Shown one piece after another: positions 55,437 through 63,838 of a stretch of DNA of 64,000 nucleotides. The stretch lies in contig CBDEGR010000002.1 of the NCBI GenBank assembly GCA_965237895.1, positions 620,001-684,000 of the forward strand, read 5' to 3'. A model generated the notes under the pieces. That model made no database searches. It saw nothing but the letters and a program-made list of their open reading frames with translations, and had not been told where the DNA came from. The position numbers were made by a program, and so were the translations under genes. The stretch comes from CBDEGR01 sp965237895 (GTDB lineage: Bacteria > Acidobacteriota > Terriglobia > UBA7540 > JAPUME01). Numbering within the stretch: position 1 is the stretch's first letter; the number at the start of each line of letters is the position of its first letter.

Positions 55437-56621
55437 ATGCGACGCATCTATCTTGACTACAACGCCACCACGCCGTTGGCGGGGGAAGTCTTCGAGGCCA
55501 TGAAGCCGTACCTCAGCGGCGAGTTCGGCAACGCCTCTTCGATTCATTGGTACGGCCAGCGGGCCAAGGCGGCCGTGGAGCGCGCGCGGGAGCGAGTGGC
55601 CGGGTTGATCGGGGCACGTCCCAACGAGATCGTTTTCACTTCCGGCGGCACGGAGGCCGACAACACGGCCGTCTTCGGCGTGGTAGAGGCTGCCGGCGGC
55701 GGCAAGAAGCACGTCAACGTCATCAGCTCTTCGATCGAGCACCACGCGGTGCTGAACGCCTGCAAAGCGCTCGAGCGGAAGGGAGTCGAAATCACCTATA
55801 TCCCGGTGGGCTCGGATGGGGTCGTGGACCCGGAAGAGGTGCGCCGCGCCATTCGTCCCGAGACGGTCCTGATTTCCCTCATGCATGCGAATAATGAAAT
55901 TGGAACCATTCAGCCGATCGAGCAGATCGGCCGGATTGCCGCCGAGTGCGGTGCCCGGTTTCATTCCGACGCCGTGCAGTCGGCCGGGAAGCTGCCCTTG
56001 AACGTAGCCGAATTGGGCGCGGATCTGCTTTCGCTCTCCGGACACAAAATTTACGGGCCTCAGGGTGTGGGCGCTCTCTACGTGCGGAGGGGAATTCGAT
56101 TTGCTCCGCGTCTTTACGGCGGCCATCACGAGCGGGACCGTCGCGCCGGAACGGAGAACGTGGCGGGCATTGTGGGTCTGGGAAAAGCGGCCGAGCTTGC
56201 CGCCGCGTCGCTGGCTGAGGAAACTCAGCATCTTTCAATGCTGCGCGATCGGCTGGAAGCTGGCATCCTTTCCCGCATTCCGCAGGTCTCGGTGAACGGT
56301 GATGCGCAGCGTCGCCTGCCTTCCACCACCAACTTGCAGTTCGACTACGTGGAGGGAGAGGCCTTCGTGATTGCCATGGATTTGAAGGGAATCGCCTGCT
56401 CGACGGGGGCGGCCTGCTCGTCCGGGACGCTGGAGCCGTCGCACGTCATGGCCGCGCTCGGCAAGACGTCCGACCAGGCCCGCTCGGCGATTCGCTTCAG
56501 CCTGGGACGGTTCAACACCACCGACGACATCGACTCTACCTTGGAGATCATTCCCGGCGTGGTGGAGCGGCTCCGTTCGCTCTCTCCTCGATATAAGAAG
56601 TCAAAATTGGTGGCGGTCTAG
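55437..56621 (+). CDS. nifS: Cysteine desulfurase (IscS/NifS family)
   Basis: 394 residues from ATG 55437 (GGAAG upstream); the longer frame from 55332 is not family-like. MRRIYLDYNATTPLAGEVFE is the classical start. SSIEHHAVL, NNEIGTIQP, PLP lysine K204 in SLSGHKIYGPQG and active-site Cys327 in STGAACSSGT are all present; group I (IscS-like) lengths fit. It delivers persulfide sulfur for Fe-S clusters and tRNA thiolation. mnmA follows 51 bp later on the same strand, forming a sulfur-relay pair. In a selenocysteine user it might also supply selenium. Confidence 0.95.
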   Translation: MRRIYLDYNATTPLAGEVFEAMKPYLSGEFGNASSIHWYGQRAKAAVERARERVAGLIGARPNEIVFTSGGTEADNTAVFGVVEAAGGGKKHVNVISSSIEHHAVLNACKALERKGVEITYIPVGSDGVVDPEEVRRAIRPETVLISLMHANNEIGTIQPIEQIGRIAAECGARFHSDAVQSAGKLPLNVAELGADLLSLSGHKIYGPQGVGALYVRRGIRFAPRLYGGHHERDRRAGTENVAGIVGLGKAAELAAASLAEETQHLSMLRDRLEAGILSRIPQVSVNGDAQRRLPSTTNLQFDYVEGEAFVIAMDLKGIACSTGAACSSGTLEPSHVMAALGKTSDQARSAIRFSLGRFNTTDDIDSTLEIIPGVVERLRSLSPRYKKSKLVAV

Positions 56622-56672
56622 CCGGACTGCCCGTCCATGGGTTAGTTTGTTCCTCAGGGAATTGCAACGGAA

Positions 56673-57809
56673 ATGAAGACTCCTCATAACGGATCGAATT
56701 CGGAAACCATCGCCGTGGCGATGAGCGGTGGGGTGGACAGCTCTGCCGTTGCGGCGTTGCTGGCCGAAGGGCACCACATCGTGGGGCTGACGATGCAGTT
56801 GTGGAACCAGCGTCGCTTGGAGAAAAATCCGGAGAGTCTGCCCGGCGCCGGGCGCTGCTGCTCGCTCGACGATGTCTACGACGCCCGCCGTGTGGCCGAG
56901 TTCCTCGGTATTCCCTACTATGTGGTGAATTACGAGCGGGAGTTTGAGCGCGATGTCGTCGAACCCTTTGTCGAGCAGTACCTCGCAGGCCAAACGCCGA
57001 TTCCGTGCAGTCTCTGCAACTCGGAGATTAAATTCGAGCAGTTGATCTCCTCGGCCCGCTCATTCGGCGCCGAGCGCGTCGCCACCGGCCACTACGCCCG
57101 CGTTCGGCGCGATGAGAAGACCGGCTGCTATCGGTTGTTCCGGGCGGTGGATGAGGCCAAGGATCAGACCTATTTTCTCTTCGGGTTGACGCAGGAGCAG
57201 CTCTCGCGGAGCCTCTTTCCCCTGGGAGAGATGACGAAGACCCAGGTGCGCGAGCTGGCCGCAGCGCGCCGTTTGCCGGTGGCGCGAAAGGCGGAAAGCC
57301 AGGAGATCTGCTTTATTCCCTCCGGCGACTACGGCGAGTTCATTGAGGCCTATCTTACGGAACAGAAGAGAGATGCAGGTGAACCCGGGCCGCTGCTTCT
57401 GAATGACGGCAAGGAAATCGGCCGCCATCAGGGCATTCACCGTTACACGGTGGGCCAGCGGAAGGGTTTGGGCGTGGCGGTGGGCAACCCGCTTTATGTT
57501 TTGGAGATTAACGCTGAAAAAAACGCCGTGGTTGTGGGCCCTCCCGAAGACCTCTTGCGGCGCCGATTGCTGGCGCGAGAGGTGAATTGGATTGCGCCGC
57601 CGGAAGGCAAAGAGTGGAGTGACGTTCGGGCCAGAATACGAAATGGGCATCGTCCGGCGCCGGCCCGCGTCCGCGCGCTGAAGAATGAGGAGGCGGAAGT
57701 CGAGTTCTGCGAGCCGCAGCGCGCCGTCACTCCCGGTCAGGCCGTTGTGTTTTATCGGGATGAGGAAGTCTTGGGCGGCGGCTGGATTTCGAAAAATTTC
57801 TCCGACTAG
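56673..57809 (+). CDS. mnmA: tRNA-specific 2-thiouridylase MnmA
   Basis: 378 residues. PP-loop VAMSGGVDSSAVAALL, GRCCSLDD, then the two catalytic cysteines C112 (TPIPCSLCNSEIKF) and C213 (SQEICFIPSGDYGEF), and ATGHYARVRRDE. It activates U34 of tRNA-Lys/Glu/Gln with ATP and inserts sulfur supplied by the cysteine desulfurase encoded upstream. Complete, with the C-terminal beta-barrel (VTPGQAVVFYRDEEVLGGG). Confidence 0.97.
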   Translation: MKTPHNGSNSETIAVAMSGGVDSSAVAALLAEGHHIVGLTMQLWNQRRLEKNPESLPGAGRCCSLDDVYDARRVAEFLGIPYYVVNYEREFERDVVEPFVEQYLAGQTPIPCSLCNSEIKFEQLISSARSFGAERVATGHYARVRRDEKTGCYRLFRAVDEAKDQTYFLFGLTQEQLSRSLFPLGEMTKTQVRELAAARRLPVARKAESQEICFIPSGDYGEFIEAYLTEQKRDAGEPGPLLLNDGKEIGRHQGIHRYTVGQRKGLGVAVGNPLYVLEINAEKNAVVVGPPEDLLRRRLLAREVNWIAPPEGKEWSDVRARIRNGHRPAPARVRALKNEEAEVEFCEPQRAVTPGQAVVFYRDEEVLGGGWISKNFSD

Positions 57810-57822
57810 GCCGCCGGACCCC

Positions 57823-58656
57823 TCACCGCAACCCAAGTTTTTTCAGCATCCGGTACGTTCGGGCGGCGCGACGCCGAAGAGCAGGACTTCGCTTAAGGTT
57901 CCTCGTCAGTCTTAACAGATCTTCCCCCGTATCGACATCCGGCCACTCCTCTAGTATGGAACAAGAGAGCCATTCTCGAAGGAAATTTCTTTGCGTATCG
58001 CGGAAAGCATGCCGGGTTCCCCAACGAATTTCCCCCAAAAGCCCGGGCGGAAGTTTGGTAGGGGAAAATCGTCGGAGCCCGATCAGGTAGTACCCGCCGT
58101 CCGGGCATGGACCCAGCACCGCATCGCAAACTTGCAGTTCCCGAAACGCCTGTCGAACGTAGGCCGCCGGCAGGGTGGGCGCATCGCTGCCTAAGACGAC
58201 CACGGCAGGGTGGTGCTTCAGTAGCTTGCCGAAGGCGTGGCTTAGGCGTTCACCCAGGTCCCGGCCGTGTTGCGTTTTAACGCGGACACGGCGGGGTAGA
58301 GTAAGCTGCCCTGCAAAATGGTTGGCACCTTGGGAGGACCCGGCGAGGAACAGGTAGGGGGTAAAAAGAAGTTCCCTCAGCAGGTGAAGCGTGTCGCCAA
58401 CGAAGGCGATGTGAAGCAGGGCAGCCGCATCGGGCCCGATCTTCCCGGCCAGGCGCGTCTTCACTTGGCCGGGCCGGGGAACCTTTGCAAAGAGGAGCAG
58501 AGCGGGTTTCTTCGCTGGAAGCGGGGTCAAATTCGAGGCCAAATCCGGGGAGCAAACCTCCCCAGCGCCAAGCCGGTTAGATGAAGAGTTGCTCTTCGCT
58601 GCCGCTGCCGGACTCGCCGGCCGGTTGGCCCGTGCGGCGGCCGAAGAGGAATTCAA
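57823..58656 (-). CDS. TIGR04282/DUF2064-type glycosyltransferase or nucleotidyltransferase-like protein
   Basis: 277 residues in the open frame; the first ~50 (serine/alanine-rich) are unlike the family, which begins at ALLLFAKVPRPGQVKTRLAG, so the true start is probably an in-frame TTG near 58530. Motifs VKTRLA, VVLGSDAPTLP (DxD-like site) and LGPCPDGGYYLIGL define the family, a GT-A-fold group usually encoded with a family 2 glycosyltransferase. Convergent with mnmA (13 bp apart) and overlapping the neighbouring helical-protein gene at its 5' end. Confidence 0.8.
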   Translation of the reverse strand: MNSSSAAARANRPASPAAAAKSNSSSNRLGAGEVCSPDLASNLTPLPAKKPALLLFAKVPRPGQVKTRLAGKIGPDAAALLHIAFVGDTLHLLRELLFTPYLFLAGSSQGANHFAGQLTLPRRVRVKTQHGRDLGERLSHAFGKLLKHHPAVVVLGSDAPTLPAAYVRQAFRELQVCDAVLGPCPDGGYYLIGLRRFSPTKLPPGLLGEIRWGTRHAFRDTQRNFLREWLSCSILEEWPDVDTGEDLLRLTRNLKRSPALRRRAARTYRMLKKLGLR

Positions 58657-59095
58657 ATCCCGTACGGATGCCGCGAATCAGGGCCGTCGCCTCATGAATC
58701 GGCGTCAAGAGATTCCTCTGTACGAGGCGAGTGGTGTCTTCGATCCTCTCCAGCGTGTCCTGAACCATGTGGTCGATGTGGAGTACCTGAAGGCGCGCCT
58801 TGTCGGTGACCTCCTCCACAAAGTCGTCGATGTGACCCACGCGGTCGCGGGTGATCTCCGCCAGTTGGGCCAGGCTGGTTGCTACCTTATCGATACTCGA
58901 TCGGGACGTTGTGAGGATTTCCGTCAGATGGGTGGTCACCGGGTCGAGTTGGATTTTCATCTCGGCCCGGACTCCCTCCACTTGCCGGGTCAGCCGCCCG
59001 ACCGAAAGATAGATGCCGACCAGCATCGCCGCCTGTGCCAGCACGGCCAAGCCGACGACGATGATGAAGATTTTCAGAAGCGTATCAAGTTCCAT
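58577..59095 (-). CDS. Membrane-anchored coiled-coil protein (DUF948-like)
   Basis: 172 residues: N-terminal transmembrane helix (LKIFIIVVGLAVLAQAAMLVGIYLS), then a long helical region (DPVTTHLTEILTTSRSSIDK, DRVGHIDDFVEEVTDKARLQ) and a Gly/Ser/Glu tail. This architecture matches DUF948-type proteins. Encoded 41 bp downstream of the YtxH-like gene on the same strand. The pair probably works at the membrane; function unknown. Confidence 0.7.
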   Translation of the reverse strand: MELDTLLKIFIIVVGLAVLAQAAMLVGIYLSVGRLTRQVEGVRAEMKIQLDPVTTHLTEILTTSRSSIDKVATSLAQLAEITRDRVGHIDDFVEEVTDKARLQVLHIDHMVQDTLERIEDTTRLVQRNLLTPIHEATALIRGIRTGFEFLFGRRTGQPAGESGSGSEEQLFI

Positions 59096-59136
59096 GGGTA
59101 GTTCTCCGTTAACCGGTTCGTTGGACGCTCTCCGCG

Positions 59137-59430
59137 TCAGTTTGTTTTCGTCTTTTCCCGTTCATAGGCAACCTTCCCGGCTTCCAGCGCCGAAGAGAGG
59201 TGTTCCTTCTGCTTGGCAAGGGTTTCCTTCCCCTTGCCCACGTAACCCTCGGCCTCTTTCCGCAGCACCTTGGACTGCCGCCGGGCGTAGTCTTTACCCT
59301 TATCGGCCTTCTGGGCCAGAAGTTCGCGCGTCTCCTCTCCCGTACGGGGAGCAAATAGCAGGGCCAGCACGGCCCCGATTCCCATCCCCGCCACGAAATA
59401 ACCAAACCCGGATCCGCTATCTCTGCTCAT
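59137..59430 (-). CDS. YtxH-domain protein
   Basis: 97 residues from ATG 59430, with GGGAGG 10 bases upstream (the ATG at 59511 gives 27 unlikely extra residues). GFGYFVAGMGIGAVLALLFAPRTGEETRELL is the YtxH signature (membrane helix followed by FAPxxGxExR), then a charged helical tail. Family linked to stress in Gram-positives; here unknown. Confidence 0.85.
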   Translation of the reverse strand: MSRDSGSGFGYFVAGMGIGAVLALLFAPRTGEETRELLAQKADKGKDYARRQSKVLRKEAEGYVGKGKETLAKQKEHLSSALEAGKVAYEREKTKTN

Positions 59431-59558
59431 AACTTTGTCCTCCCATTCGAGCGGGCAACCGCTCAGGTGATCCTCAAGAATGATTATAGTCCAATAAGCC
59501 TTAAATAGCAATATTTGTAAGGGGAGAATTTTTATAGGTAGTCCGTCCGGACGGGCTA

Positions 59559-61370
59559 TTATTTATTATTCAGGTAGGCTTCAATCGATTTTGCCTGCCT
59601 GGGGGTGACAACCTGAAGCAGGTCATTCCGGGTTTGGCGCTGAAGGGTGCGGACGCTTCCGAAGCGGCGAAGGAGCCGTTGGGCGGTCTTCTCACCTATG
59701 TCGGAGATTTCCAGAAGTTCCGTGCGGAGGTTACGGCGGGTGCGGCGTTGGCGATGGAAAGTCACGGCAAAGCGATGGGTTTCGTCGCGCACTTGTTGAA
59801 CCAGGTGAAGCACGGGGGAGTGGGCGTCCAGGCGAACGGGCTCCTTCTCTCTTCCCGGAAGGTAGATGAGTTCCTCCCGTTTCGCAATCGCCGCCAACGG
59901 CTGATTGATAATCTGAAGGTCTTCGAGCGCGGCGGCGGCGGCGTGCAGTTGTCCAATGCCTCCATCGATCAGGATAAAATCGGGAAGCGTTTTCCCTTCG
60001 CGCTGCCGGCGCTGGTAGCGGCGGCGGACCGCTTCCCGGATACTCGCAAAGTCGTCGTTTGCGGGAACGGTTTTAATAATGAATTTGCGATAGTCGGACT
60101 TTTTCATGCGGCCATCCTCCCAAACGACCATGGAGGCCACGATGTCGCTGCCTTGAAGATGTGAAACATCAAAGCATTCGATCCGCCGTGGAATGCTCGC
60201 CAGGTCCAAGGCCTCGGCCAGCGCCTCCGCCGTTTGCCGTCCGGAGGGTTTCCGGACGCGAAAACGGCGCTCGAAGGAGTGCCGCGCGTTCCGCGCCACC
60301 AAGTCGATCAATTCGCGTTTCCGGCCGCGCTGGGGGACGTGGATTTCGACCTTCCCGCCGCGCCGCTCGGAGAGGATTTCCTGCATTAATTCTCTGTCTT
60401 CGAACTCGGCCGGAACGTGGATGCCCTGGGGAATGTACTGCCGGTCGAGGTAGCACTGTTTGATGAGCGGAGAGAGGAATTCGCCCGGTTCGGCCTCCAC
60501 GTCATCAAGGTTCTCCCAGAAGAATTCGCGCCGGTCGACGACGCGGCCGCCGCGCATATGGAACAGATTGAGCGCGGCCAGCGGCCCCTCGCGGTAGAAG
60601 CCGAAGATGTCGATGTCGTAGCCGGACGACGCGGCCAGCTTTTGCCGCTCATGGACCTGGTCGATGGTGGCTGCCAAGTCCCGGTAACGGGCCGCCTCCT
60701 CGAAACGTTGGTCGGCGGATGCTGCCCGCATGCGCTCCCGTAGGCCGGCAATCAGGTCGCTGTGTCTTCCCTCGAGCAGAATGCGTAGGTCGCGGACGGC
60801 CTCGGCGTAGCGCTCCTTGGTCGTAAAGCCTTCCACGCACGGCCCTTGGCAGCGCTTGATGTGGTATTCCAGGCAGGGCCGGGGGTGGAAGCGGGTCAGG
60901 TCCACGGTGCAGGAGGGGACCAGAAACCGGTGATGAATCAGGTCCACGATGCGGTAGGCGAGCCGCGCCGGGAAGTAGGGGCCGTAGTAGAGGGCGCCGT
61001 CCTTTTTCAACCGTCGGGTCACGTAGACGCGGGGAAATGGGTCCTTCGCCGTCAGCTTGATGTAGGGGTAGGTCTTGTCGTCGCGGAGCAGCACGTTGTA
61101 GCGCGGCTGGAACTTCTTGATGAGATTGTTTTCAAGCGCCAGGGATTCCTTTTCGTTGTCGACCAGGATGGTTTCCAGCGCGACGGCCGTCTGCAACATG
61201 CGGTCGCGCTTGGTGTCGAACGGCGGGGCGTCCTGCAGGTAGGAGCGGAGCCGCGCTCTTAGATTCTTCGCCTTGCCGACGTAGATGACCTTTCCCCGGC
61301 GGTTCTTGAAGAGGTAGACGCCGGGTTGGGAAGGAATCTCAGCGGACTTTTTCTTAAGGATTTCACGCAT
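59559..61370 (-). CDS. uvrC: Excinuclease ABC subunit C
   Basis: 603 residues. GIY-YIG nuclease at the N terminus (GVYLFKNRRGKVIYVGKAKN), Cys-containing CQGPCVEG, UVR domain (DLIAGLRERMRAASADQRFE), RNase H-like second nuclease (IECFDVSHLQGSDIVASMVV, FILIDGGIGQLHAA) and C-terminal helix-hairpin-helix (EISDIGEKTAQRLLRRFGSV). Both catalytic centres are present; it makes the 3' and 5' incisions in nucleotide excision repair with UvrA and UvrB. Complete. Confidence 0.97.
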   Translation of the reverse strand: MREILKKKSAEIPSQPGVYLFKNRRGKVIYVGKAKNLRARLRSYLQDAPPFDTKRDRMLQTAVALETILVDNEKESLALENNLIKKFQPRYNVLLRDDKTYPYIKLTAKDPFPRVYVTRRLKKDGALYYGPYFPARLAYRIVDLIHHRFLVPSCTVDLTRFHPRPCLEYHIKRCQGPCVEGFTTKERYAEAVRDLRILLEGRHSDLIAGLRERMRAASADQRFEEAARYRDLAATIDQVHERQKLAASSGYDIDIFGFYREGPLAALNLFHMRGGRVVDRREFFWENLDDVEAEPGEFLSPLIKQCYLDRQYIPQGIHVPAEFEDRELMQEILSERRGGKVEIHVPQRGRKRELIDLVARNARHSFERRFRVRKPSGRQTAEALAEALDLASIPRRIECFDVSHLQGSDIVASMVVWEDGRMKKSDYRKFIIKTVPANDDFASIREAVRRRYQRRQREGKTLPDFILIDGGIGQLHAAAAALEDLQIINQPLAAIAKREELIYLPGREKEPVRLDAHSPVLHLVQQVRDETHRFAVTFHRQRRTRRNLRTELLEISDIGEKTAQRLLRRFGSVRTLQRQTRNDLLQVVTPRQAKSIEAYLNNK

Positions 61371-61555
61371 GGCTTTGAGCTCAAAAACTGAGCCTGAAAC
61401 AATTATCGAACCGATGGTCGCGGAGTGTCAATTTCGCCGCATCAAAAGAGTATAAGGGGGGCGAGTTAGGTGGAGGGAAAAAGCGCGGTCTCCTTGAACT
61501 ACAGTGTGAATCACAGGCGGTTGACTCCAGCGGTGAGGAAACGGAAAATCGTATC

Positions 61556-61990
61556 ATGGGGCAGAAGTTTCAATGGGTTGGGCAATTGATTGGGGCTCTG
61601 CTGGTGCTTTGTTGGGCGCCGGGCGCCGGGGCGGCCCTTGCCCAGGAGAGAACGAGGGAGAGGGAGTACGAGGAGGAGCCCTCCACTCGCTGCATCCCCC
61701 CACCAGCGTCGAAGTCGGTGGAGATCGGCACGTTCTATCTGAAGCAGAAGAAATATAAGGCGGCGCTGAGCCGGTTTCAAGAAGCCGTTCAGACAGACCC
61801 GCTCTACGCCCCGGCGTACGGTAAGTTGGGGAAGGTTTACGTGAAGCTGGGCCGGAAAAAAGAGGCGCTCCGGGCCTACAAGAGGCATCTGGAGCTGCTG
61901 CCTTCGGCGCGCGAGGCCGAGAAGGCGGAGGATGTCCACAAGGCCGTCGCCCGCCTGGAGCGCGAGCTCGGCAGCGGGAAAAAGAAGTAG
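61556..61990 (+). CDS. Exported TPR protein
   Basis: 144 residues. Signal peptide MGQKFQWVGQLIGALLVLCW...GAALAQ. Two TPR units (IGTFYLKQKKYKAALSRFQE, APAYGKLGKVYVKLGRKKEA) and a basic C terminus. No conserved lipobox. Probably a periplasmic scaffold; divergent from uvrC across 185 bp. Confidence 0.75.
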   Translation: MGQKFQWVGQLIGALLVLCWAPGAGAALAQERTREREYEEEPSTRCIPPPASKSVEIGTFYLKQKKYKAALSRFQEAVQTDPLYAPAYGKLGKVYVKLGRKKEALRAYKRHLELLPSAREAEKAEDVHKAVARLERELGSGKKK

Positions 61991-62115
61991 ACTAGATCAT
62001 CTTATTGAGGATTGCATAATTGTGACGCTGAACTACCCCTAAGATGCCATTTTTGTGCGACTGCGGGGCAATATTACGTGTAACTATAATTTGCAAACCT
62101 CAATTAGGAGGAGTT

Positions 62116-62448
62116 ATGAAACGATTTCTGGTTGGAGTTATGGGGATTGTATTGCTGTCGGCAGGAACCCTCCAAGCAGCGTCGCAGGAGCAGAAAATTG
62201 ATCCGAAAAAAGAGGCCGACATTCGGCGACTGTTCGAGGCCAGAGGCGACAAGAAGCTGGGGTTGCAAATGGGGTCTCATATGTGGCCCCAGATGGCGAA
62301 GATGCTCTGATTGAGCATTGAGAGGAGCATGCCGGCAGAAGATCCAAGGCGGGAACTACTGAACCGGTTCCTTAAAAGGAATGCCCACTCCGGGTGCCTC
62401 ATGTACTCGTTCACAATGATGGGCGACACCCTCGAATTGCCTTCCTGA
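62116..62448 (+). pseudogene. DUF2059-like exported protein with in-frame TGA at 62308
   Basis: ATG 62116 with AGGAGGAG upstream. Signal peptide MKRFLVGVMGIVLLSAGTLQ, then QKIDPKKEADIRRLFEARGD...HMWPQMAKML, the start of a DUF2059-like domain, then TGA at 62308-62310. The same frame continues for 45 more codons (LSIERSMPAEDPRRELLNRF ...) to a TGA at 62446, and PRRELLNRFLKR is family-like, so the frame is interrupted rather than ended naturally. The downstream part is only partly DUF2059-like. Either a degraded gene or, because selC lies 28 bp on, possibly a selenocysteine codon. Confidence 0.5.
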
Positions 62449-62475
62449 GAATCGAATTGTCCTATAATCAAATCG

Positions 62476-62570
62476 GAAGTGCATGTGGTCTGGTGACTGC
62501 CCTGGACTTCAAATCCAGTGGTCCCGTCTATGGCGGGACGGTCGGTTCGATTCCGACACACTTCCGCCAT
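62476..62570 (+). tRNA. selC: tRNA-Sec (anticodon TCA)
   Basis: 95 bases. Acceptor stem GGAAGTG/CACTTCC, G discriminator and encoded CCA. The anticodon arm CTGGACTTCAAATCCAG carries TCA, identical in its loop to E. coli selC. A long variable arm (GTCCCGTCTATGGCGGGAC) and T arm GGTTCGATTCC with long acceptor/T helix are selenocysteine-tRNA features. The organism can therefore decode UGA as selenocysteine. SelA/SelB are not in the window. Confidence 0.97.
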
Positions 62571-62595
62571 CTCCCGTTGTCCCGTGTTTTCCGCC

Positions 62596-63808
62596 ATGCC
62601 TTTTGAAATTATTACCGCTGTGTTTGCGACGGTTGCAGCCCTGTACTGGGCTATTCAAGGAACCCTCTGGGCTTACGGCATGTTGCGCCTGATGCGTTTG
62701 GAGCGGCTGCCCGCGCCCGACACTGTGTCCGACACCGTACGAGATGCGGCCGGGTTCCCTTCCCCTGTCGAGGTCGCTGTCATTGTCCCGGCCCGGAATG
62801 AGGCCGCCCAAGTACGGGAAGCCGTCGAGTCGCTGCTTCGCCAGGACTTTCCTTCTCTCAAATTGATCGTGGTCGAAGACCGCTCCACGGATCACACCGG
62901 GGAGCGGTTGACCCGGTTGTAGAAGGAATACCCGGCGTTGGAGGTGCTGCGCATCACGGAACTGCCGTCCGGTTGGTTGGGGAAGACGCATGCGATCGAG
63001 CGCGGGGGCCGAGCTGGCGCTGCGTTCTTCCAAGGACGTCCGCTGGCTGCTCTTTACCGATGCCGACGTGGTGTTTGCCCCCGGGGTGGTCTCCCGCGCC
63101 GTCGCCTACGCCGAGGCTCAGGCGCTCGATCACCTCACGCTGGCCCCTGGTCTGGAGATGGAAGGGTTTTGGGAGGGCGCCCTGACGCGTTTCTTTGGCT
63201 TGATTTTTTCCATGCGGACGCAACCCTGGAAGGCTCGAATCCCGACCTCGCCCAAGTACGCAGGCCTGGGCGCGTTCAACCTGGTCCGGCGCACGGCTTA
63301 TGAAGCCGTCGGCAGGCACCGGCGGTTGGCGCTCGATACGGCCGACGATATGAAGCTCGGCAAGCTTTTCAAAGACGCCGGGTTTCGTCAGGAATTGGGC
63401 CTTGCGCCCCTGATGCTTCGCGTCCGCTGGCAGTTGGGAGTGGGCGGCATGGCGCGGGGCCTGGAGAAGAACGTCTACGGAAGCTTCGGGTACCGGCTTT
63501 CCCGTTTCACACTGGCCTTGGTGGGACTCTGGGTGACGCATTTTCTTCCCTACCTCACCGTGTGGGTGGACCACCCTTGGACGCGGGGTCCTTCCGGGTT
63601 GTCACTCCTCTTCTTGCTGGGGTTCTATATCGGCAGCGTCTGGAATTAGAAATCCGGGTCGGTGTTCTATTGGCTGGCGCATCCGATCAGTGTTTTGCTG
63701 CTGACCTGGATCATGCTCCGCTCGGTGGGTTTGACGCTCTGGCGGGGCGGCGTGCGATGGCGGGATGACTTTTACACGCTGGAGACGTTGAAGCAGAATC
63801 AAGTTTGA
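62596..63808 (+). pseudogene. Family 2 glycosyltransferase (HpnB-like), broken by two amber codons and a frameshift
   Basis: ATG 62596: N-terminal membrane helix, then VAVIVPARNEAAQVREAVES, LKLIVVEDRSTDHTGE (GT-A start). An in-frame TAG at 62920 interrupts LTRL-KEYPALEVLRITELPSGWLGKTHA. Near 63003 one base is gained or lost and the next frame carries WLLFTDADV (DxD), SPKYAGLGAFNLVRR, DTADDMKLGKLF and three membrane segments to TAG 63647. The same frame continues VFYWLAHPISVLLL...WRDDFYTLE to TGA 63806. HpnB-type architecture. Both TAGs replace probable CAG codons. TAG is a normal stop elsewhere in this window (nifS, mnmA), so decay is the likely cause. Confidence 0.8.
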
Positions 63809-63832
63809 AGGCTTCACCGAAGCCTAGTTTTT
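63809..63832 (+). terminator. Rho-independent terminator
   Basis: AGGCTTC-ACC-GAAGCCT (7-bp stem, 3-base loop) followed by AGTTTTT, directly after the glycosyltransferase stop. It may also serve the convergent gene. Confidence 0.75.
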
Positions 63833-63838
63833 GGAGTG

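Noticed and set aside
62596..63808. Amber codons TAG at 62920 and 63647 in the glycosyltransferase as possible recoding (pyrrolysine or reassigned TAG)
   Set aside because: TAG is an ordinary stop of intact genes here (nifS, mnmA, others), and this gene also has a frameshift near 63003, so decay or sequence error is simpler.
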